This document shows positions 9,230 to 19,237 of a DNA stretch of 64,000 nt, one piece after another. Source of the stretch: Chryseomicrobium aureum (lineage in GTDB: Bacteria; Bacillota; Bacilli; Bacillales_A; Planococcaceae). The number at the start of each line of letters is the position of its first letter. Position 1 is the first letter of the stretch. The stretch spans positions 53,947 through 117,946 of the forward strand of contig NZ_JAFBFG010000004.1 of assembly GCF_016909155.1 (NCBI RefSeq), read 5' to 3'. The notes below the pieces were generated by a model. That model was not told the origin of the DNA and did no database searches. It saw only the letters and a list, made by a program, of their open reading frames with translations. Both the position numbers and the translations under genes were made by a program.

Positions 9230-9366
9230 AGTACCTGTCCCAGAAACTATTCAGACATTCATGAATATTCACCGAATATACATCAAGAGCCTACGTTATC
9301 ACGGTTAGTTTTACATATTTATGAATTGTGTTTGAATTGTGTGGGTGACAGGTACCTTTTGGGAAC
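9230..9366 (+). repeat. MITE-like element, copy 1 of 5
   Basis: About 137 bp, from AAGTACCTGTCCCAGAAAC to AGGTACCTTTTGGGAAC. The two ends are imperfect inverted repeats (left GTACCTGTCCC then ACTATTC; right GAATTGTGTGGG then GGTACC). The interior is AT-rich and the most diverged of the five copies. It occupies the region just upstream of tdk. A fragment of the second repeat family (ACTCCACATCTAAA) follows at about 9386-9399. Confidence 0.85.
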
Positions 9367-9400
9367 GACTTCCAAATAGAAGTCGACTCCACATCTAAAT

Positions 9401-9440
9401 TTAAAAAATACCTGTAAGGCAAATGCCCCACAGGTATTTA
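9401..9440 (-). terminator. Terminator downstream of rpmE
   Basis: On the minus strand AAATACCTGT and ACAGGTATTT form a 10-bp stem around a 14-nt loop, followed by T-rich sequence, directly past the rpmE stop codon. Confidence 0.85.
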
Positions 9441-9445
9441 GGTTC

Positions 9446-9661
9446 TTAGTTTTGTTGCTCTTCTTTAAGACCGTATTTTTTGTTGAAGCGATCAACACGA
9501 CCATCCGCTGCTGCGAATTTCTGACGTCCTGTGTAGAATGGGTGACACTCGCTGCAGAACTCGACGTTGATGTTTTCTTTTACAGAACCTGTTTTGAATG
9601 AGTTTCCACATGAACAAGTAACTGTTGCTTCTTTGTAGTCTGGATGAATTCCTGATTTCAT
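9446..9661 (-). CDS. rpmE: 50S ribosomal protein L31 (zinc-binding type)
   Basis: Ribosomal protein L31, 71 residues, starting at the ATG preceded by AGGAG 9 nt upstream; the frame is open further upstream but that part is leader. The two Cys pairs (CSC at about 16-18 and CSEC at about 36-39) identify the zinc-containing form, typically expressed under zinc-replete conditions. FYTGRQKF and the C-terminal RFNKKYG are typical of the family. It follows rho in the conserved Bacillus order but has its own promoter and terminator. Confidence 0.97.
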   Translation of the reverse strand: MKSGIHPDYKEATVTCSCGNSFKTGSVKENINVEFCSECHPFYTGRQKFAAADGRVDRFNKKYGLKEEQQN

Positions 9662-9811
9662 CTGCTTTCTCTCCTCTCGCCCTGAACCATCTGGAACAGA
9701 GTTGGTTATGAAAACTGATACCTTACATGGCCCGGTTGTGTCAGCCACATATGTAACAGAAATAATAAAACTTACAACGACTAGAATAGCATGTTTTGGC
9801 AGTGAATTCAA
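9662..9811 (-). promoter_or_regulatory. rpmE promoter and structured 5' leader
   Basis: A sigma-A type promoter is visible: TTGAAT (9806-9811), 17-bp spacer, TATTCT (9783-9788). The resulting ~115-nt leader can fold: TTACAT pairs with ATGTAA and the adjoining GTGGC with GGCCA, enclosing a short loop, upstream of the AGGAG site. Autoregulatory leaders are known for L31 in several bacterial groups. I infer that this could be one, from position and foldability only. Confidence 0.55.
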
Positions 9812-9834
9812 GTAGTTGATTTGAAAAAAATAGC

Positions 9835-11118
9835 TTACAACGACGCTTTGTTTGCCTTATGTGCTTTCATTTCATCCGCTAATTGTTGGAAGAATGCGTC
9901 GTTGTCTTTTGTCTGTTTCAACTTGCGCATGAATCGCTCGGTAAAGTCTGGAGAATCCGAGAATGTCTTGCGGATGGCCCATAGTTTATCCAGCTGTTCT
10001 TTTGGCAGTAACAACTCTTCTTTCCGTGTACCTGAGCGGCGAATATCTAACGCTGGGAAGATGCGACGTTCAGCAAGCTGGCGATCTAGGTGAAGCTCAA
10101 GGTTTCCTGTTCCTTTGAACTCCTCGTAGATCACTTCATCCATACGCGAGCCTGTGTCGACTAAAGCCGTTGCTAAAATCGTCAAGCTTCCGCCTTCTTC
10201 GATATTACGAGCTGCTCCGAAGAAACGTTTTGGACGGTGGAATGCTGCTGGGTCAATCCCTCCAGAAAGCGTCCGACCGCTTGGTGGAATCACTAAGTTG
10301 TAAGCGCGAGCAAGACGCGTGATGGAGTCCATCAAAATAATGACGTCCCGCTTGTGCTCAACAAGGCGCATCGCACGCTCAAGAACAAGTTCTGTCACTT
10401 TTACGTGGTTTTCAGGAACTTCGTCGAATGTTGAGCTAACAACATCTGCTTTCACTGAACGCTCAATGTCCGTTACTTCTTCTGGTCGCTCATCGATTAA
10501 TAGGACAATCAATTCCGCTTCCGGATGGTTCGTTGTGATGGCGTTAGCTACTTCTTTCAATAACATCGTCTTTCCGGCTTTTGGTGGAGCTACAATTAAT
10601 CCACGTTGACCGAAGCCCACTGGCGCAACTAGATCCATGATGCGTGTAGACAATCGTTCTGGCGTCGTCTCTAACTTTAACTGACGGTCCGGGTAGAGCG
10701 GTGTAAGGGCAGGAAAATGAACACGTTCTTTTGCCGTTTCTGGGTCTTCCCCGTTTACCAGTTCAACGTGTAACAATCCGTAATAACGCTCGCTCTCTTT
10801 TGGAGGACGTACTTTTCCGGTAACTTTATCTCCGTTACGTAAATCAAAGCGACGAATCTGCGAGGCAGAGATGTAGATATCTTCAGAACTCGGCGAATAG
10901 TTGATTGGGCGAAGGAAGCCAAATCCTTCTGATGAAATGATTTCTAAAACACCTTCCATGAAGAAAAAGCCTTCTTGCTCGGCACGCGATTTCAAGATGG
11001 ATATAATGAGTTCTTTTTTTGTTAGTTTACTGTAAGACGAGATTTTGTATCTCTTAGCGAGCTCATATAGCTCTTTTAACGTCATATTTTCCAGTTCATT
11101 GATTGTATGCTGGGTCAT
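9835..11118 (-). CDS. rho: Transcription termination factor Rho
   Basis: Hexameric RNA-dependent ATPase that releases RNA polymerase. The 427 residues comprise an N-terminal Rho domain (about 5-45), a cold-shock/OB RNA-binding fold (about 50-125, SEGFGFLRP) and the RecA-type motor with Walker A PPKAGKT (near 180), Walker [17 protein letters not shown] and the Q-loop and R-loop region. Length matches the Bacillus protein. It lies upstream of rpmE on the same strand and downstream of glpX. Confidence 0.97.
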   Translation of the reverse strand: MTQHTINELENMTLKELYELAKRYKISSYSKLTKKELIISILKSRAEQEGFFFMEGVLEIISSEGFGFLRPINYSPSSEDIYISASQIRRFDLRNGDKVTGKVRPPKESERYYGLLHVELVNGEDPETAKERVHFPALTPLYPDRQLKLETTPERLSTRIMDLVAPVGFGQRGLIVAPPKAGKTMLLKEVANAITTNHPEAELIVLLIDERPEEVTDIERSVKADVVSSTFDEVPENHVKVTELVLERAMRLVEHKRDVIILMDSITRLARAYNLVIPPSGRTLSGGIDPAAFHRPKRFFGAARNIEEGGSLTILATALVDTGSRMDEVIYEEFKGTGNLELHLDRQLAERRIFPALDIRRSGTRKEELLLPKEQLDKLWAIRKTFSDSPDFTERFMRKLKQTKDNDAFFQQLADEMKAHKANKASL

Positions 11119-11225
11119 ATTGGCACCACACTCTTAGATTATTTTGTTGGGATTGCATGTGTTGGGAGTTATCGGATACAGGAAGGGATGATTCAGTAGG
11201 AGTACTAAATGATAGAAGAAATGTC

Positions 11226-11256
11226 CGCACAGAAAAAGCTCTGTGCGGCATTCTAT
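11226..11256 (-). terminator. Hairpin downstream of glpX (probable terminator)
   Basis: CCGCACAGA and CTGTGCGG form an 8-bp GC-rich stem with a small U-rich loop 6 bp past the glpX stop on the minus strand. The following sequence is T-rich but without a long uninterrupted T run. The remaining ~100 bp to rho show nothing further. Confidence 0.55.
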
Positions 11257-11261
11257 CTTTT

Positions 11262-12224
11262 TTACAGGACTAGATTCGGTTTCTTTTTCAAGCTATGACG
11301 GCCTTCTACGAAACGGACCGTACCAGATTTTGCGCGCATAACCAGTGTATGCGTTTCTGCATACCCTGCTTTGAACTGAACGCCGCGAAGAAGTTCTCCG
11401 TCTGTAACACCTGTAGCTGTGAAGATCGCATCGTCACCGCGTACAAGGTCTTCCATACGCAAGACTTTGTTCACATCAAGACCCATCTTGATACAACGCT
11501 CTAGTTCACCTTCTTCATGAGGTACTAGACGGCCTTGAATTTCTCCTCCTAGACACTTCAAGCCAACAGCCGCGATCACGCCTTCTGGTGCTCCACCCAT
11601 GCCGAACAAGATATCGACACCTGTCTCGTCAAACGCCGTGTTGATGGCACCTGCCACGTCTCCGTCGTTAATCAATTTGATGCGAGCTCCAGAAGCACGA
11701 ATTTCGTCAATGATCTGTTGGTGACGCGGGCGATTTAAAATTGTTGCCACTACGTCTTGAATATCTTTGTTTTTGGCACGAGCAACGGCCTTTAAGTTAT
11801 CGATGACCGGTGCATCAATATCGACCAATCCGACTGCTTCTGGACCCACTGCAAGTTTGTCCATATACATGTCTGGGGCGTGGAGCAAGTTGCCACGGTC
11901 TGCGATTGCTAGAACTGCTAATGCGTTCCAACCACCTGACGCGACAATGTTAGTGCCTTCAAGTGGATCAACGGCCACATCTACTTGTGGCCCACCGTTA
12001 CCAAGACCTAATTTTTCACCGATATACAGCATCGGCGCCTCGTCCATTTCACCTTCACCGATTACGACGACACCTTCCATAGGAATTGTGTCAAATACAG
12101 AACGCATTGCGGTCGTCGCCGCGTCATCTGCTTCTATCTTTAACCCGCGCCCCATCCAGCGTGCAGACGCAATCGCTGCCGCCTCAGTTACACGTACTAA
12201 TTCCATTGATAAACTTCGTTCCAT
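11262..12224 (-). CDS. glpX: Fructose-1,6-bisphosphatase class II
   Basis: Gluconeogenic hydrolysis of fructose 1,6-bisphosphate to fructose 6-phosphate. The 320 residues include the metal and substrate motifs GEGEMDEAP and DPLEGTN, and the C-terminal [10 protein letters not shown] and TGVTDGELL regions. ATG 12224 is chosen because AGGAGGAG lies 5 nt upstream, trimming six residues from the longest frame. It sits with fba and the transaldolase-family gene in a sugar-phosphate cluster, interrupted by murA as in B. subtilis. Confidence 0.96.
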   Translation of the reverse strand: MERSLSMELVRVTEAAAIASARWMGRGLKIEADDAATTAMRSVFDTIPMEGVVVIGEGEMDEAPMLYIGEKLGLGNGGPQVDVAVDPLEGTNIVASGGWNALAVLAIADRGNLLHAPDMYMDKLAVGPEAVGLVDIDAPVIDNLKAVARAKNKDIQDVVATILNRPRHQQIIDEIRASGARIKLINDGDVAGAINTAFDETGVDILFGMGGAPEGVIAAVGLKCLGGEIQGRLVPHEEGELERCIKMGLDVNKVLRMEDLVRGDDAIFTATGVTDGELLRGVQFKAGYAETHTLVMRAKSGTVRFVEGRHSLKKKPNLVL

Positions 12225-12271
12225 CGTTTCTCCTCCTGCCAAGCGTTTTCTAAACCTGTCTTATTGTACCA

Positions 12272-13561
12272 CTACACGGTTCTGTCTGCATTCGTAATTT
12301 CGACAGGCTCGAGCTTCACACGTCGAATGTCTGCGCCTAAAGCAGATAATTTCTCAATTAATCTACCATAGCCACGTTCAATGTGATAAATGTCGTGGAC
12401 TTCTGTTTCCCCTTCAGCAATCAAACCAGCTAGCACTAGAGCAGCTCCTGCACGTAAATCACTTGCGCGGACACTTGCTGCTTCTAACTTTGTCGGTCCT
12501 TTAATAATGGCTGTGCTGCCTTCCACTCGACCTTCTCCGTTCATGCGACGCAATTCATCGATTTGCTTGAAACGAGCAGAATAGATCGTGTCTGTAATAA
12601 CAGACGTACCATCCGCTTGCGTCATCAGCACAGTGAATGGCTGCTGCAAGTCTGTTGCAAAGCCTGGGTAGACAAGGGTCTTCACATCGACATTTTTCAA
12701 GTACTCTACGCGTGGAATATAGAGGGACTCTTCACGTTCTTCAATGACAACGCCCATTTCTTGCAGTTTGGCAGTAAGTGCTTCTAAGTGAAGCGGAATG
12801 ACATTGTCGATCTGCACACCGTCACCGATGAGCGCTGCCATGATCATGAATGTTCCGGCTTCGATTCGGTCCGGAATAATCGTATGGTTCGTGCCGTGTA
12901 GGCTGTCCACACCTTCGATTCGGATGATGTTCGTCCCGGCTCCTTTGATGTTCGCTCCCATATTCGAAAGGAGTGTTGCCACATCAATGATTTCAGGTTC
13001 TTTCGCTGCATTTTCGATGATGGTACGTCCATTCGCACGCACAGCAGCGAGCATAATGTTGATAGTTGCGCCAACGCTGACAACGTCTAGATACACTTTT
13101 GTGCCTTCGAGTTGTTCTGCACGTAAATAGATAGCACCGTGCTCATTGGACACTTTCGCACCAAGAGCTTCAAACCCTTTGATGTGTTGGTCAATCGGAC
13201 GTGGTCCTAAGTGACATCCACCAGGCAGACCAATTGCTGCGTGACCGAATTTGCCTAGCATTGCACCCATCAAATAATACGATGCACGTAGTTTTTTAAT
13301 ATTGCCATTTGGCAACGCCATGTCCTGGATGTTCGTCGGATCAACGACCATTGTTCCGTCTTCAAACGTCACAACAGCTCCGAGCTCTTCTAAAATTTCT
13401 TTTAAAATATAGACATCCGCGATTTCTGGTAAGCCTTCGATAGTGACAGGTGAATCGGCTAAAAGGGTTGCGGGAATTAGTGCTACCGCGCTGTTCTTTG
13501 CACCACTGACTTTGATGGTCCCTTTTAAACGATTGCCTCCATTGATTTTATAAACCTCCAT
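12272..13561 (-). CDS. murA: UDP-N-acetylglucosamine 1-carboxyvinyltransferase (MurA2/MurZ type)
   Basis: First committed step of peptidoglycan synthesis: transfers enolpyruvate from PEP to UDP-GlcNAc. The 429 residues have the EPSP-synthase-like double domain, Lys in SGAKNSA near residue 22, and the catalytic, fosfomycin-target Cys in GGCHLGPRP near residue 117. By position (glpX-murA-tal-fba) this is the second Bacillus paralogue (murAB/murZ), not the one near atp/ywm. It lies 8 bp downstream of the transaldolase gene and is likely co-transcribed with it. Confidence 0.96.
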   Translation of the reverse strand: MEVYKINGGNRLKGTIKVSGAKNSAVALIPATLLADSPVTIEGLPEIADVYILKEILEELGAVVTFEDGTMVVDPTNIQDMALPNGNIKKLRASYYLMGAMLGKFGHAAIGLPGGCHLGPRPIDQHIKGFEALGAKVSNEHGAIYLRAEQLEGTKVYLDVVSVGATINIMLAAVRANGRTIIENAAKEPEIIDVATLLSNMGANIKGAGTNIIRIEGVDSLHGTNHTIIPDRIEAGTFMIMAALIGDGVQIDNVIPLHLEALTAKLQEMGVVIEEREESLYIPRVEYLKNVDVKTLVYPGFATDLQQPFTVLMTQADGTSVITDTIYSARFKQIDELRRMNGEGRVEGSTAIIKGPTKLEAASVRASDLRAGAALVLAGLIAEGETEVHDIYHIERGYGRLIEKLSALGADIRRVKLEPVEITNADRTV

Positions 13562-13569
13562 AGAAGCAC

Positions 13570-14217
13570 CTACTTCGCTTGACGATTGTTCCAGTCGTTC
13601 AAGAATGCTTCGATACCCTTGTCAGTCAGAGGGTGATGGAAGAGTTGTTGCAATACTTTAAATGGTGTTGTAGAGATGTGCGCACCATTTAATGCAGCGT
13701 CCGTGATGTGTTGAGGGTGACGGATCGATGCTGCGATGATTTCTGTATCGATATCGTGGATCGTGAAGATATCTGCAATTTTCGCAATCAGTTCCATTCC
13801 ATCATGACCGATATCATCAAGACGCCCTAAGAAAGGAGACACATACGTTGCTCCTGCACGCGCTGCAAGTAAGGCTTGGTTTGCACTGAAGATCAGCGTC
13901 ACGTTTGTTTTAATGCCTTCTGCGCGGAAAACTGAACATGCTTTTAAGCCTTCCGGAGTCATAGGAAGTTTTACTGTAATATTTGGAGCGATTGCTGCTA
14001 GCTCGCGTCCTTCTTTGATCATGCCTTCTGCGTCCAAAGCAATTACTTCTGCAGAAACAGAGCCATCGACAAGTGCTGTGATTTCACGAAGACGATCGTG
14101 GAATGAGATATTTTCTTTTGCTACTAGTGACGGGTTTGTTGTAACACCGTCGATGATGCCCCATGAGTGGGCTTCTTTAATTTCGTCAAAGTTTGCTGTA
14201 TCGATAAAAAATTTCAT
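13570..14217 (-). CDS. tal: Fructose-6-phosphate aldolase / transaldolase family protein
   Basis: Small transaldolase-type enzyme of 215 residues. MKFFIDTAN at the N-terminus, GVTTNPSL, the Schiff-base lysine in VKLPMT and [12 protein letters not shown] are all present. This size class includes both transaldolases and fructose-6-phosphate aldolases; B. subtilis YwjH in this position is regarded as a transaldolase. TTGGAGG precedes the ATG. It lies downstream of fba and upstream of murA, consistent with central sugar-phosphate metabolism. Confidence 0.93.
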   Translation of the reverse strand: MKFFIDTANFDEIKEAHSWGIIDGVTTNPSLVAKENISFHDRLREITALVDGSVSAEVIALDAEGMIKEGRELAAIAPNITVKLPMTPEGLKACSVFRAEGIKTNVTLIFSANQALLAARAGATYVSPFLGRLDDIGHDGMELIAKIADIFTIHDIDTEIIAASIRHPQHITDAALNGAHISTTPFKVLQQLFHHPLTDKGIEAFLNDWNNRQAK

Positions 14218-14243
14218 GAATAATTTCCTCCAATTAGTGAAAT

Positions 14244-14268
14244 GGGAGAAGCAATGAACGCTTCTCCC
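14244..14268 (-). terminator. Intercistronic hairpin between fba and tal
   Basis: GGGAGAAGC and GCTTCTCCC form a perfect 9-bp stem around a 7-nt loop in the 64-bp gap. On the minus strand it is followed only by ATTTCAC, so it may be a leaky terminator or an mRNA-processing or stability hairpin reducing tal expression relative to fba. Confidence 0.5.
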
Positions 14269-14281
14269 GTTAGTTCAATAT

Positions 14282-15139
14282 TTACGCTTGGCCTGAGCTA
14301 CCGAACTCGCGCATTTTGCCTTTTACTGTTTCTTTAATAGCATCGCGCATCGGCGTCAAGTATTTACGTGGGTCATATTGCTCTGCGTCTGCGTTTAAGA
14401 AGTCACGCACAGCTTTTGTACCCGCAATTTGATTTTCAGTATTTACGTTGATTTTTGCTGTCCCTAAAGAAATCGCACGTTTGATATCTTTCGTTGGGAT
14501 GCCTGTCCCTCCGTGAAGAACTAGTGGAAGGTCTGCAAGTTTTGAGATTTCTTCCATTTCATCAAAACCAAGGTTTGGTTCACCTTTATATGGTCCGTGT
14601 ACGGAACCTAGTGCTGGTGCTAGGAAGTCGATGTTTGTGCGCTTCACAAGCTCTTCACACTCTTTTGGGTCTGCATAGATAACACCGTCTGCAACGATAT
14701 CATCTTCTTGGCCACCTACTGTACCAAGCTCTGCTTCTACAGAAACGCCATTTGCATGTGCATATTCTACAACTTTAGAAGTCGTTTCAACGTTTTCTTC
14801 AAATGGGTGGTGAGATGCATCGATCATGACAGATGTAAAGCCTGCATCGATTGCTTCTTTACATTTTTCAAAACTAGAACCGTGATCTAAGTGAATTGCA
14901 ACAGGAACAGTTGTCCCGAAGTCTTTCATTAATCCCTTCACCATATGTACCACAGTGTTGAAGCCGCCCATATAACGCGCTGCTCCTTCAGATACACCTA
15001 AAATGACAGGAGATTTTTCTTCTTCTGCAGCTTGAAGGATCGCTTGTGTATATTCAAGGTTGTTAATGTTAAATTGCCCAACTGCATAGCCCTCACGTTT
15101 GCCTTTTTCAAGCATGTCTTTCATTGATTCTAATGCCAT
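14282..15139 (-). CDS. fba: Fructose-bisphosphate aldolase class II
   Basis: Zinc-dependent aldolase cleaving fructose 1,6-bisphosphate, 285 residues. Motifs: [11 protein letters not shown] with zinc-binding His and catalytic Asp, [22 protein letters not shown] and LHGGTGI with another zinc His. The ATG has GGAGG upstream. The order spo0F-fba-tal-murA is the Bacillus order; spo0F ends in its own terminator just upstream, so fba has its own promoter in the 70-bp gap or depends on read-through. Confidence 0.97.
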   Translation of the reverse strand: MALESMKDMLEKGKREGYAVGQFNINNLEYTQAILQAAEEEKSPVILGVSEGAARYMGGFNTVVHMVKGLMKDFGTTVPVAIHLDHGSSFEKCKEAIDAGFTSVMIDASHHPFEENVETTSKVVEYAHANGVSVEAELGTVGGQEDDIVADGVIYADPKECEELVKRTNIDFLAPALGSVHGPYKGEPNLGFDEMEEISKLADLPLVLHGGTGIPTKDIKRAISLGTAKINVNTENQIAGTKAVRDFLNADAEQYDPRKYLTPMRDAIKETVKGKMREFGSSGQA

Positions 15140-15207
15140 GAATGGACCTCCTCTAAATGGTGATAGCTTAAATTTAGGTTGACCTGCTATCTATCCTTCA
15201 GTGTACC

Positions 15208-15233
15208 AAAAAAAGGCGTGGGTTTCCACACCT
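15208..15233 (-). terminator. Terminator downstream of spo0F
   Basis: The minus strand has AGGTGTGG, loop AAA, CCACGCCT (one G-U pair), then a T run, 12 bp past the spo0F stop codon. Confidence 0.85.
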
Positions 15234-15245
15234 GTCCTCTCGCTA

Positions 15246-15608
15246 TTAAGAAGCTTTGAGCTGTTCGATCACTGCTGCACGTACTTCAAAGATATCAAAT
15301 GGTTTGGTGAAGTAAAGAGACGCCCCAAGTCGCTTTGCTTCGTCAATCAAGTTCAATTCCCCATAAGCAGTCATCATCATCACCGGTGTAGTTGCATCCA
15401 GTGCTTTGATGCGCTTTAAAATCTCTATCCCGTTCATACCCGGAATTTTCATATCGAGCAAGACGCCGTCAATCGTCTGTGCATCAAATTTCTCGAGTGC
15501 TTCTTGGCCATTTGCCGCTACTGTAACCGTATATCCGGACTGTTCAAACACTTCTTGCAACAGCATTCGAATTCCCGGTTGATCATCGACGATCAATAAA
15601 TGCGTCAC
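15246..15608 (-). CDS. spo0F: Response regulator Spo0F (sporulation phosphorelay type)
   Basis: Single-domain receiver of 120 residues. LLIVDDQPGIR carries the acidic pocket, the phospho-acceptor Asp is in LLDMKIPGMNG, the conserved Thr in MMTAYGE and the Lys in YFTKPFD. In Bacillus it passes phosphate from sensor kinases to Spo0B and Spo0A. The start is GTG at 15608, with GGAGATGGG upstream; the frame is open further but aligns poorly. It lies next to fba and divergent from ywjG, the Bacillus arrangement. A TTTCGAAA sequence near 15697 loosely resembles a Spo0A box. Confidence 0.94.
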   Translation of the reverse strand: MTHLLIVDDQPGIRMLLQEVFEQSGYTVTVAANGQEALEKFDAQTIDGVLLDMKIPGMNGIEILKRIKALDATTPVMMMTAYGELNLIDEAKRLGASLYFTKPFDIFEVRAAVIEQLKAS

Positions 15609-15657
15609 ACTTTCCCATCTCCTTATCGTACAAAAGTTTCTCGCATAATTAGTAACA

Positions 15658-15686
15658 ATTATCCTCTTAGCAGGAAAAAAATTCAA
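15658..15686 (-). promoter_or_regulatory. Sigma-A type promoter of spo0F
   Basis: TTGAAT (15681-15686), a 17-bp spacer and GATAAT (15658-15663) on the minus strand, about 50 bp before the GTG start. I did not find a convincing sigma-H promoter, which B. subtilis spo0F also has. Confidence 0.6.
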
Positions 15687-15781
15687 TACGTTTTTCGAAA
15701 CATTTTTTCAACAAATCCCGACGTCCCACTAGCAAGGAGACCTTCAGGTTTTGTATACTGTGTCGTGAGGTGAAAGAACGT

Positions 15782-16306
15782 ATGAAAATGTTAACAACAC
15801 AAGTGACAGGTCTGCTCCAGCGGATCGCCAATAGCCAAGAAGAAGCGATCGAAGAAACAGCACGTCTTCTGGCACAAGCGACAGTCGGCGAAGGCCAGGT
15901 CTATTTGGCTCCATTTGGTGAGATGGAAGCTCTCTATGCAAATGCTACTGCTTCACAGCTATTCCCGAGTTTAGCAAAGTGGACAAGTGCGAGTGAATTA
16001 ACGTCTGCGGATCGCGTATGGATTTTAACTCCGCGCGCTGATCATCCGGAAGCTTTAGCTCTTGCACGTGAATTAAGCGACCGCTTCATCCCATTTAGTG
16101 CGCTAGCTGCAGATAAAGCGTCGGAAGAAAACGTCTTAAGTGAGTTGGCCTATACTTACGTGTCACTAGGATTTGCAAAAGGATTGCTCCCGACCGATAC
16201 CGGTGAACGCGTAGTAGTACCGTATGCGTTAGCGGGCCTATTTGTGTATGAAGCCGTGCTGCTTGAGGTTCGCGACATGACGCTTGGGTCGGATGAGTTG
16301 GAGTAG
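15782..16306 (+). CDS. ywjG: YwjG family protein (DUF2529)
   Basis: Conserved Bacillales protein of unknown function, 174 residues, between spo0F and pyrG as in B. subtilis. The N-terminus is helical (VTGLLQRIANSQEEAIEE). Then come a QVYLAPFGEMEAL strand-helix, RVWILTPRADHPEALALARE and SALAADKASEENVL, which suggest a SIS-like sugar-phosphate-binding fold. That is an inference from pattern only. ATG 15782 is chosen with GAGGTG 9 nt upstream; a GTG four codons earlier would overlap the binding site. Confidence 0.88.
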   Translation: MKMLTTQVTGLLQRIANSQEEAIEETARLLAQATVGEGQVYLAPFGEMEALYANATASQLFPSLAKWTSASELTSADRVWILTPRADHPEALALARELSDRFIPFSALAADKASEENVLSELAYTYVSLGFAKGLLPTDTGERVVVPYALAGLFVYEAVLLEVRDMTLGSDELE

Positions 16307-16310
16307 ACAT

Positions 16311-16346
16311 AAAAAAACCGGATTCGCGTTTGCGGATCCGGTTTTT
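16311..16346. terminator. Bidirectional terminator between ywjG and pyrG
   Basis: ACCGGATTCGC and GCGGATCCGGT pair (one mismatch) with a GTTT loop. A-rich sequence on the left and a T run on the right let it serve both converging genes. Confidence 0.85.
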
Positions 16347-16357
16347 ATTTGGCTAGA

Positions 16358-18122
<1,765 letters not shown>

Positions 18123-18131
18123 GAATGAAAA

Positions 18132-18680
18132 TTAGAGTTCTTCTTCCTCGTCCTCTAGGTCTTCATCAGCCTCTACTTCTTCGTCGATTTCAAATTCTTC
18201 GTCTTCCTCGTCTTCAATAAGGTCTTCGTCGATTTCTTCGTCAACAGGGAGAAGTACTGGATCTGCTTCGTCTTCGTCGTCATCTTCATCTTCGATTAGT
18301 TCTTCAAGTTCTTCTTCATCGTAAAGAAGCTCATCTTCGTCTTCAAGGATTTCTTCGTCTTCATCAACAGCTTTTGCTTTTTTCTTACGCACTTTAACAG
18401 TCGGTGCAGACTCTTCTTCGATCGTGTCTACCGGGTACCACTCACGTAGGCCCCATTGGTATTCTGATGTCGCCAGGAAGCGGCCATCGATGTTCATGTC
18501 TGTATAGAATTGAAGTTTTTTCTCTTCCATTTCAGCATCTGTATATCCTGAAACGTCTTGAATTGCTTTGAACAAATCTTGCAGTTCAAGCGCTTCGCGA
18601 CGGTCTGTAAGTAGGGTGAACGCTAGGTTGATTAGCGACTCTTCTTGTAATTGTTCTTTCGTCATCTCACGAAAATTCAT
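18132..18680 (-). CDS. rpoE: DNA-directed RNA polymerase delta subunit
   Basis: Gram-positive RNA polymerase accessory subunit that increases promoter selectivity and recycling. In 182 residues the folded N-terminal HARE-HTH domain (1-90: EESLINLAFTLL, DLFKAIQ, GRFLATSEYQWGLREWYPVD) is followed by a short basic KVRKKKAK stretch. The long tail is almost entirely Asp and Glu, which mimics nucleic acid. ATG 18680 with AAAGGA 10 nt upstream. Next to pyrG, as in Bacillus; the pyrG promoter begins 10 bp past its stop. Confidence 0.96.
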   Translation of the reverse strand: MNFREMTKEQLQEESLINLAFTLLTDRREALELQDLFKAIQDVSGYTDAEMEEKKLQFYTDMNIDGRFLATSEYQWGLREWYPVDTIEEESAPTVKVRKKKAKAVDEDEEILEDEDELLYDEEELEELIEDEDDDEDEADPVLLPVDEEIDEDLIEDEEDEEFEIDEEVEADEDLEDEEEEL

Positions 18681-18748
18681 TCGGTCAACGTCCTTTCTTT
18701 GTCCGTTTGCATACCTTTCATTGTACCCATTATACAGAAATATTTCCA

Positions 18749-18910
18749 CTATCTCTTTGTTCTTTTTTTCGACTTTATCATAAAGAACCCTACGGCGAAT
18801 AAAAAGAAAGCTAAAATCAGGAGCGGAATGGAGCCGATTTGTTCATTGTAGACGAATGCGGTGACAAAAAGGAGTGCGAGGACTATAAGCCAGATGATAA
18901 GTTGTTTCAA
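18749..18910 (-). CDS. Small two-helix membrane protein (53 aa)
   Basis: Unrecognised 53-residue protein with two hydrophobic segments (about 3-19 and 27-44) and a basic C-terminus (KSKKRTKR), so probably an integral membrane hairpin with the tail inside. It starts at a TTG (18910) preceded by GGAGGG 6 nt upstream. The same frame stays open upstream only because it runs into a MITE-like repeat, which is not part of the protein. It lies upstream of rpoE on the same strand with a 68-bp gap. Confidence 0.55.
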   Translation of the reverse strand: MKQLIIWLIVLALLFVTAFVYNEQIGSIPLLILAFFLFAVGFFMIKSKKRTKR

Positions 18911-18980
18911 GAAGGACCCTCCTTTGTCTGATAGAATTATCGTACTATTTTGACAGGGCAGGCGCAAGGGGCATTCTAAT

Positions 18981-19118
18981 AGGTACCTGTCCCAAAAACA
19001 ATTCCGACAATCGTGATTATTCATAGATTATGCAACAGGAGTGTGCATTCTTGTGTAAGAAATCGGATAACTATAAATTGTTTTGGAATTGTTTGGGTAC
19101 CAGGTACCTTTTGGGAGC
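18981..19118 (+). repeat. MITE-like element, copy 2 of 5
   Basis: About 138 bp, from AGGTACCTGTCCCAAAAAC to AGGTACCTTTTGGGAGC, with GAATTGTTTGGGTACC near the right end as the partner of the left arm. It lies upstream of the small membrane protein gene. Ten bases later a separate GGTGCCTGTCACCTTTT motif appears, identical to one arm of the hairpin that truncates pbpG at 39087. Confidence 0.9.
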
Positions 19119-19174
19119 GTTTTCCATTTGGTGCCTGTCACCTTTTTTATCTTTCTTGAACATTGTTCCCAACC

Positions 19175-19222
19175 AAAAAGAAACGCCACCGGCAAAGAAT
19201 TACCTTCTCTACCAGTGACGCT
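19175..19222 (-). terminator. Probable terminator downstream of icmF
   Basis: Minus strand GCGTCACTGG pairs with CCGGTGGCG(T), with several G-U pairs, around a ~19-nt loop, followed by TTTCTTTTT, 16 bp past the icmF stop. Confidence 0.6.
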
Positions 19223-19237
19223 CTTATCATCTAAACG

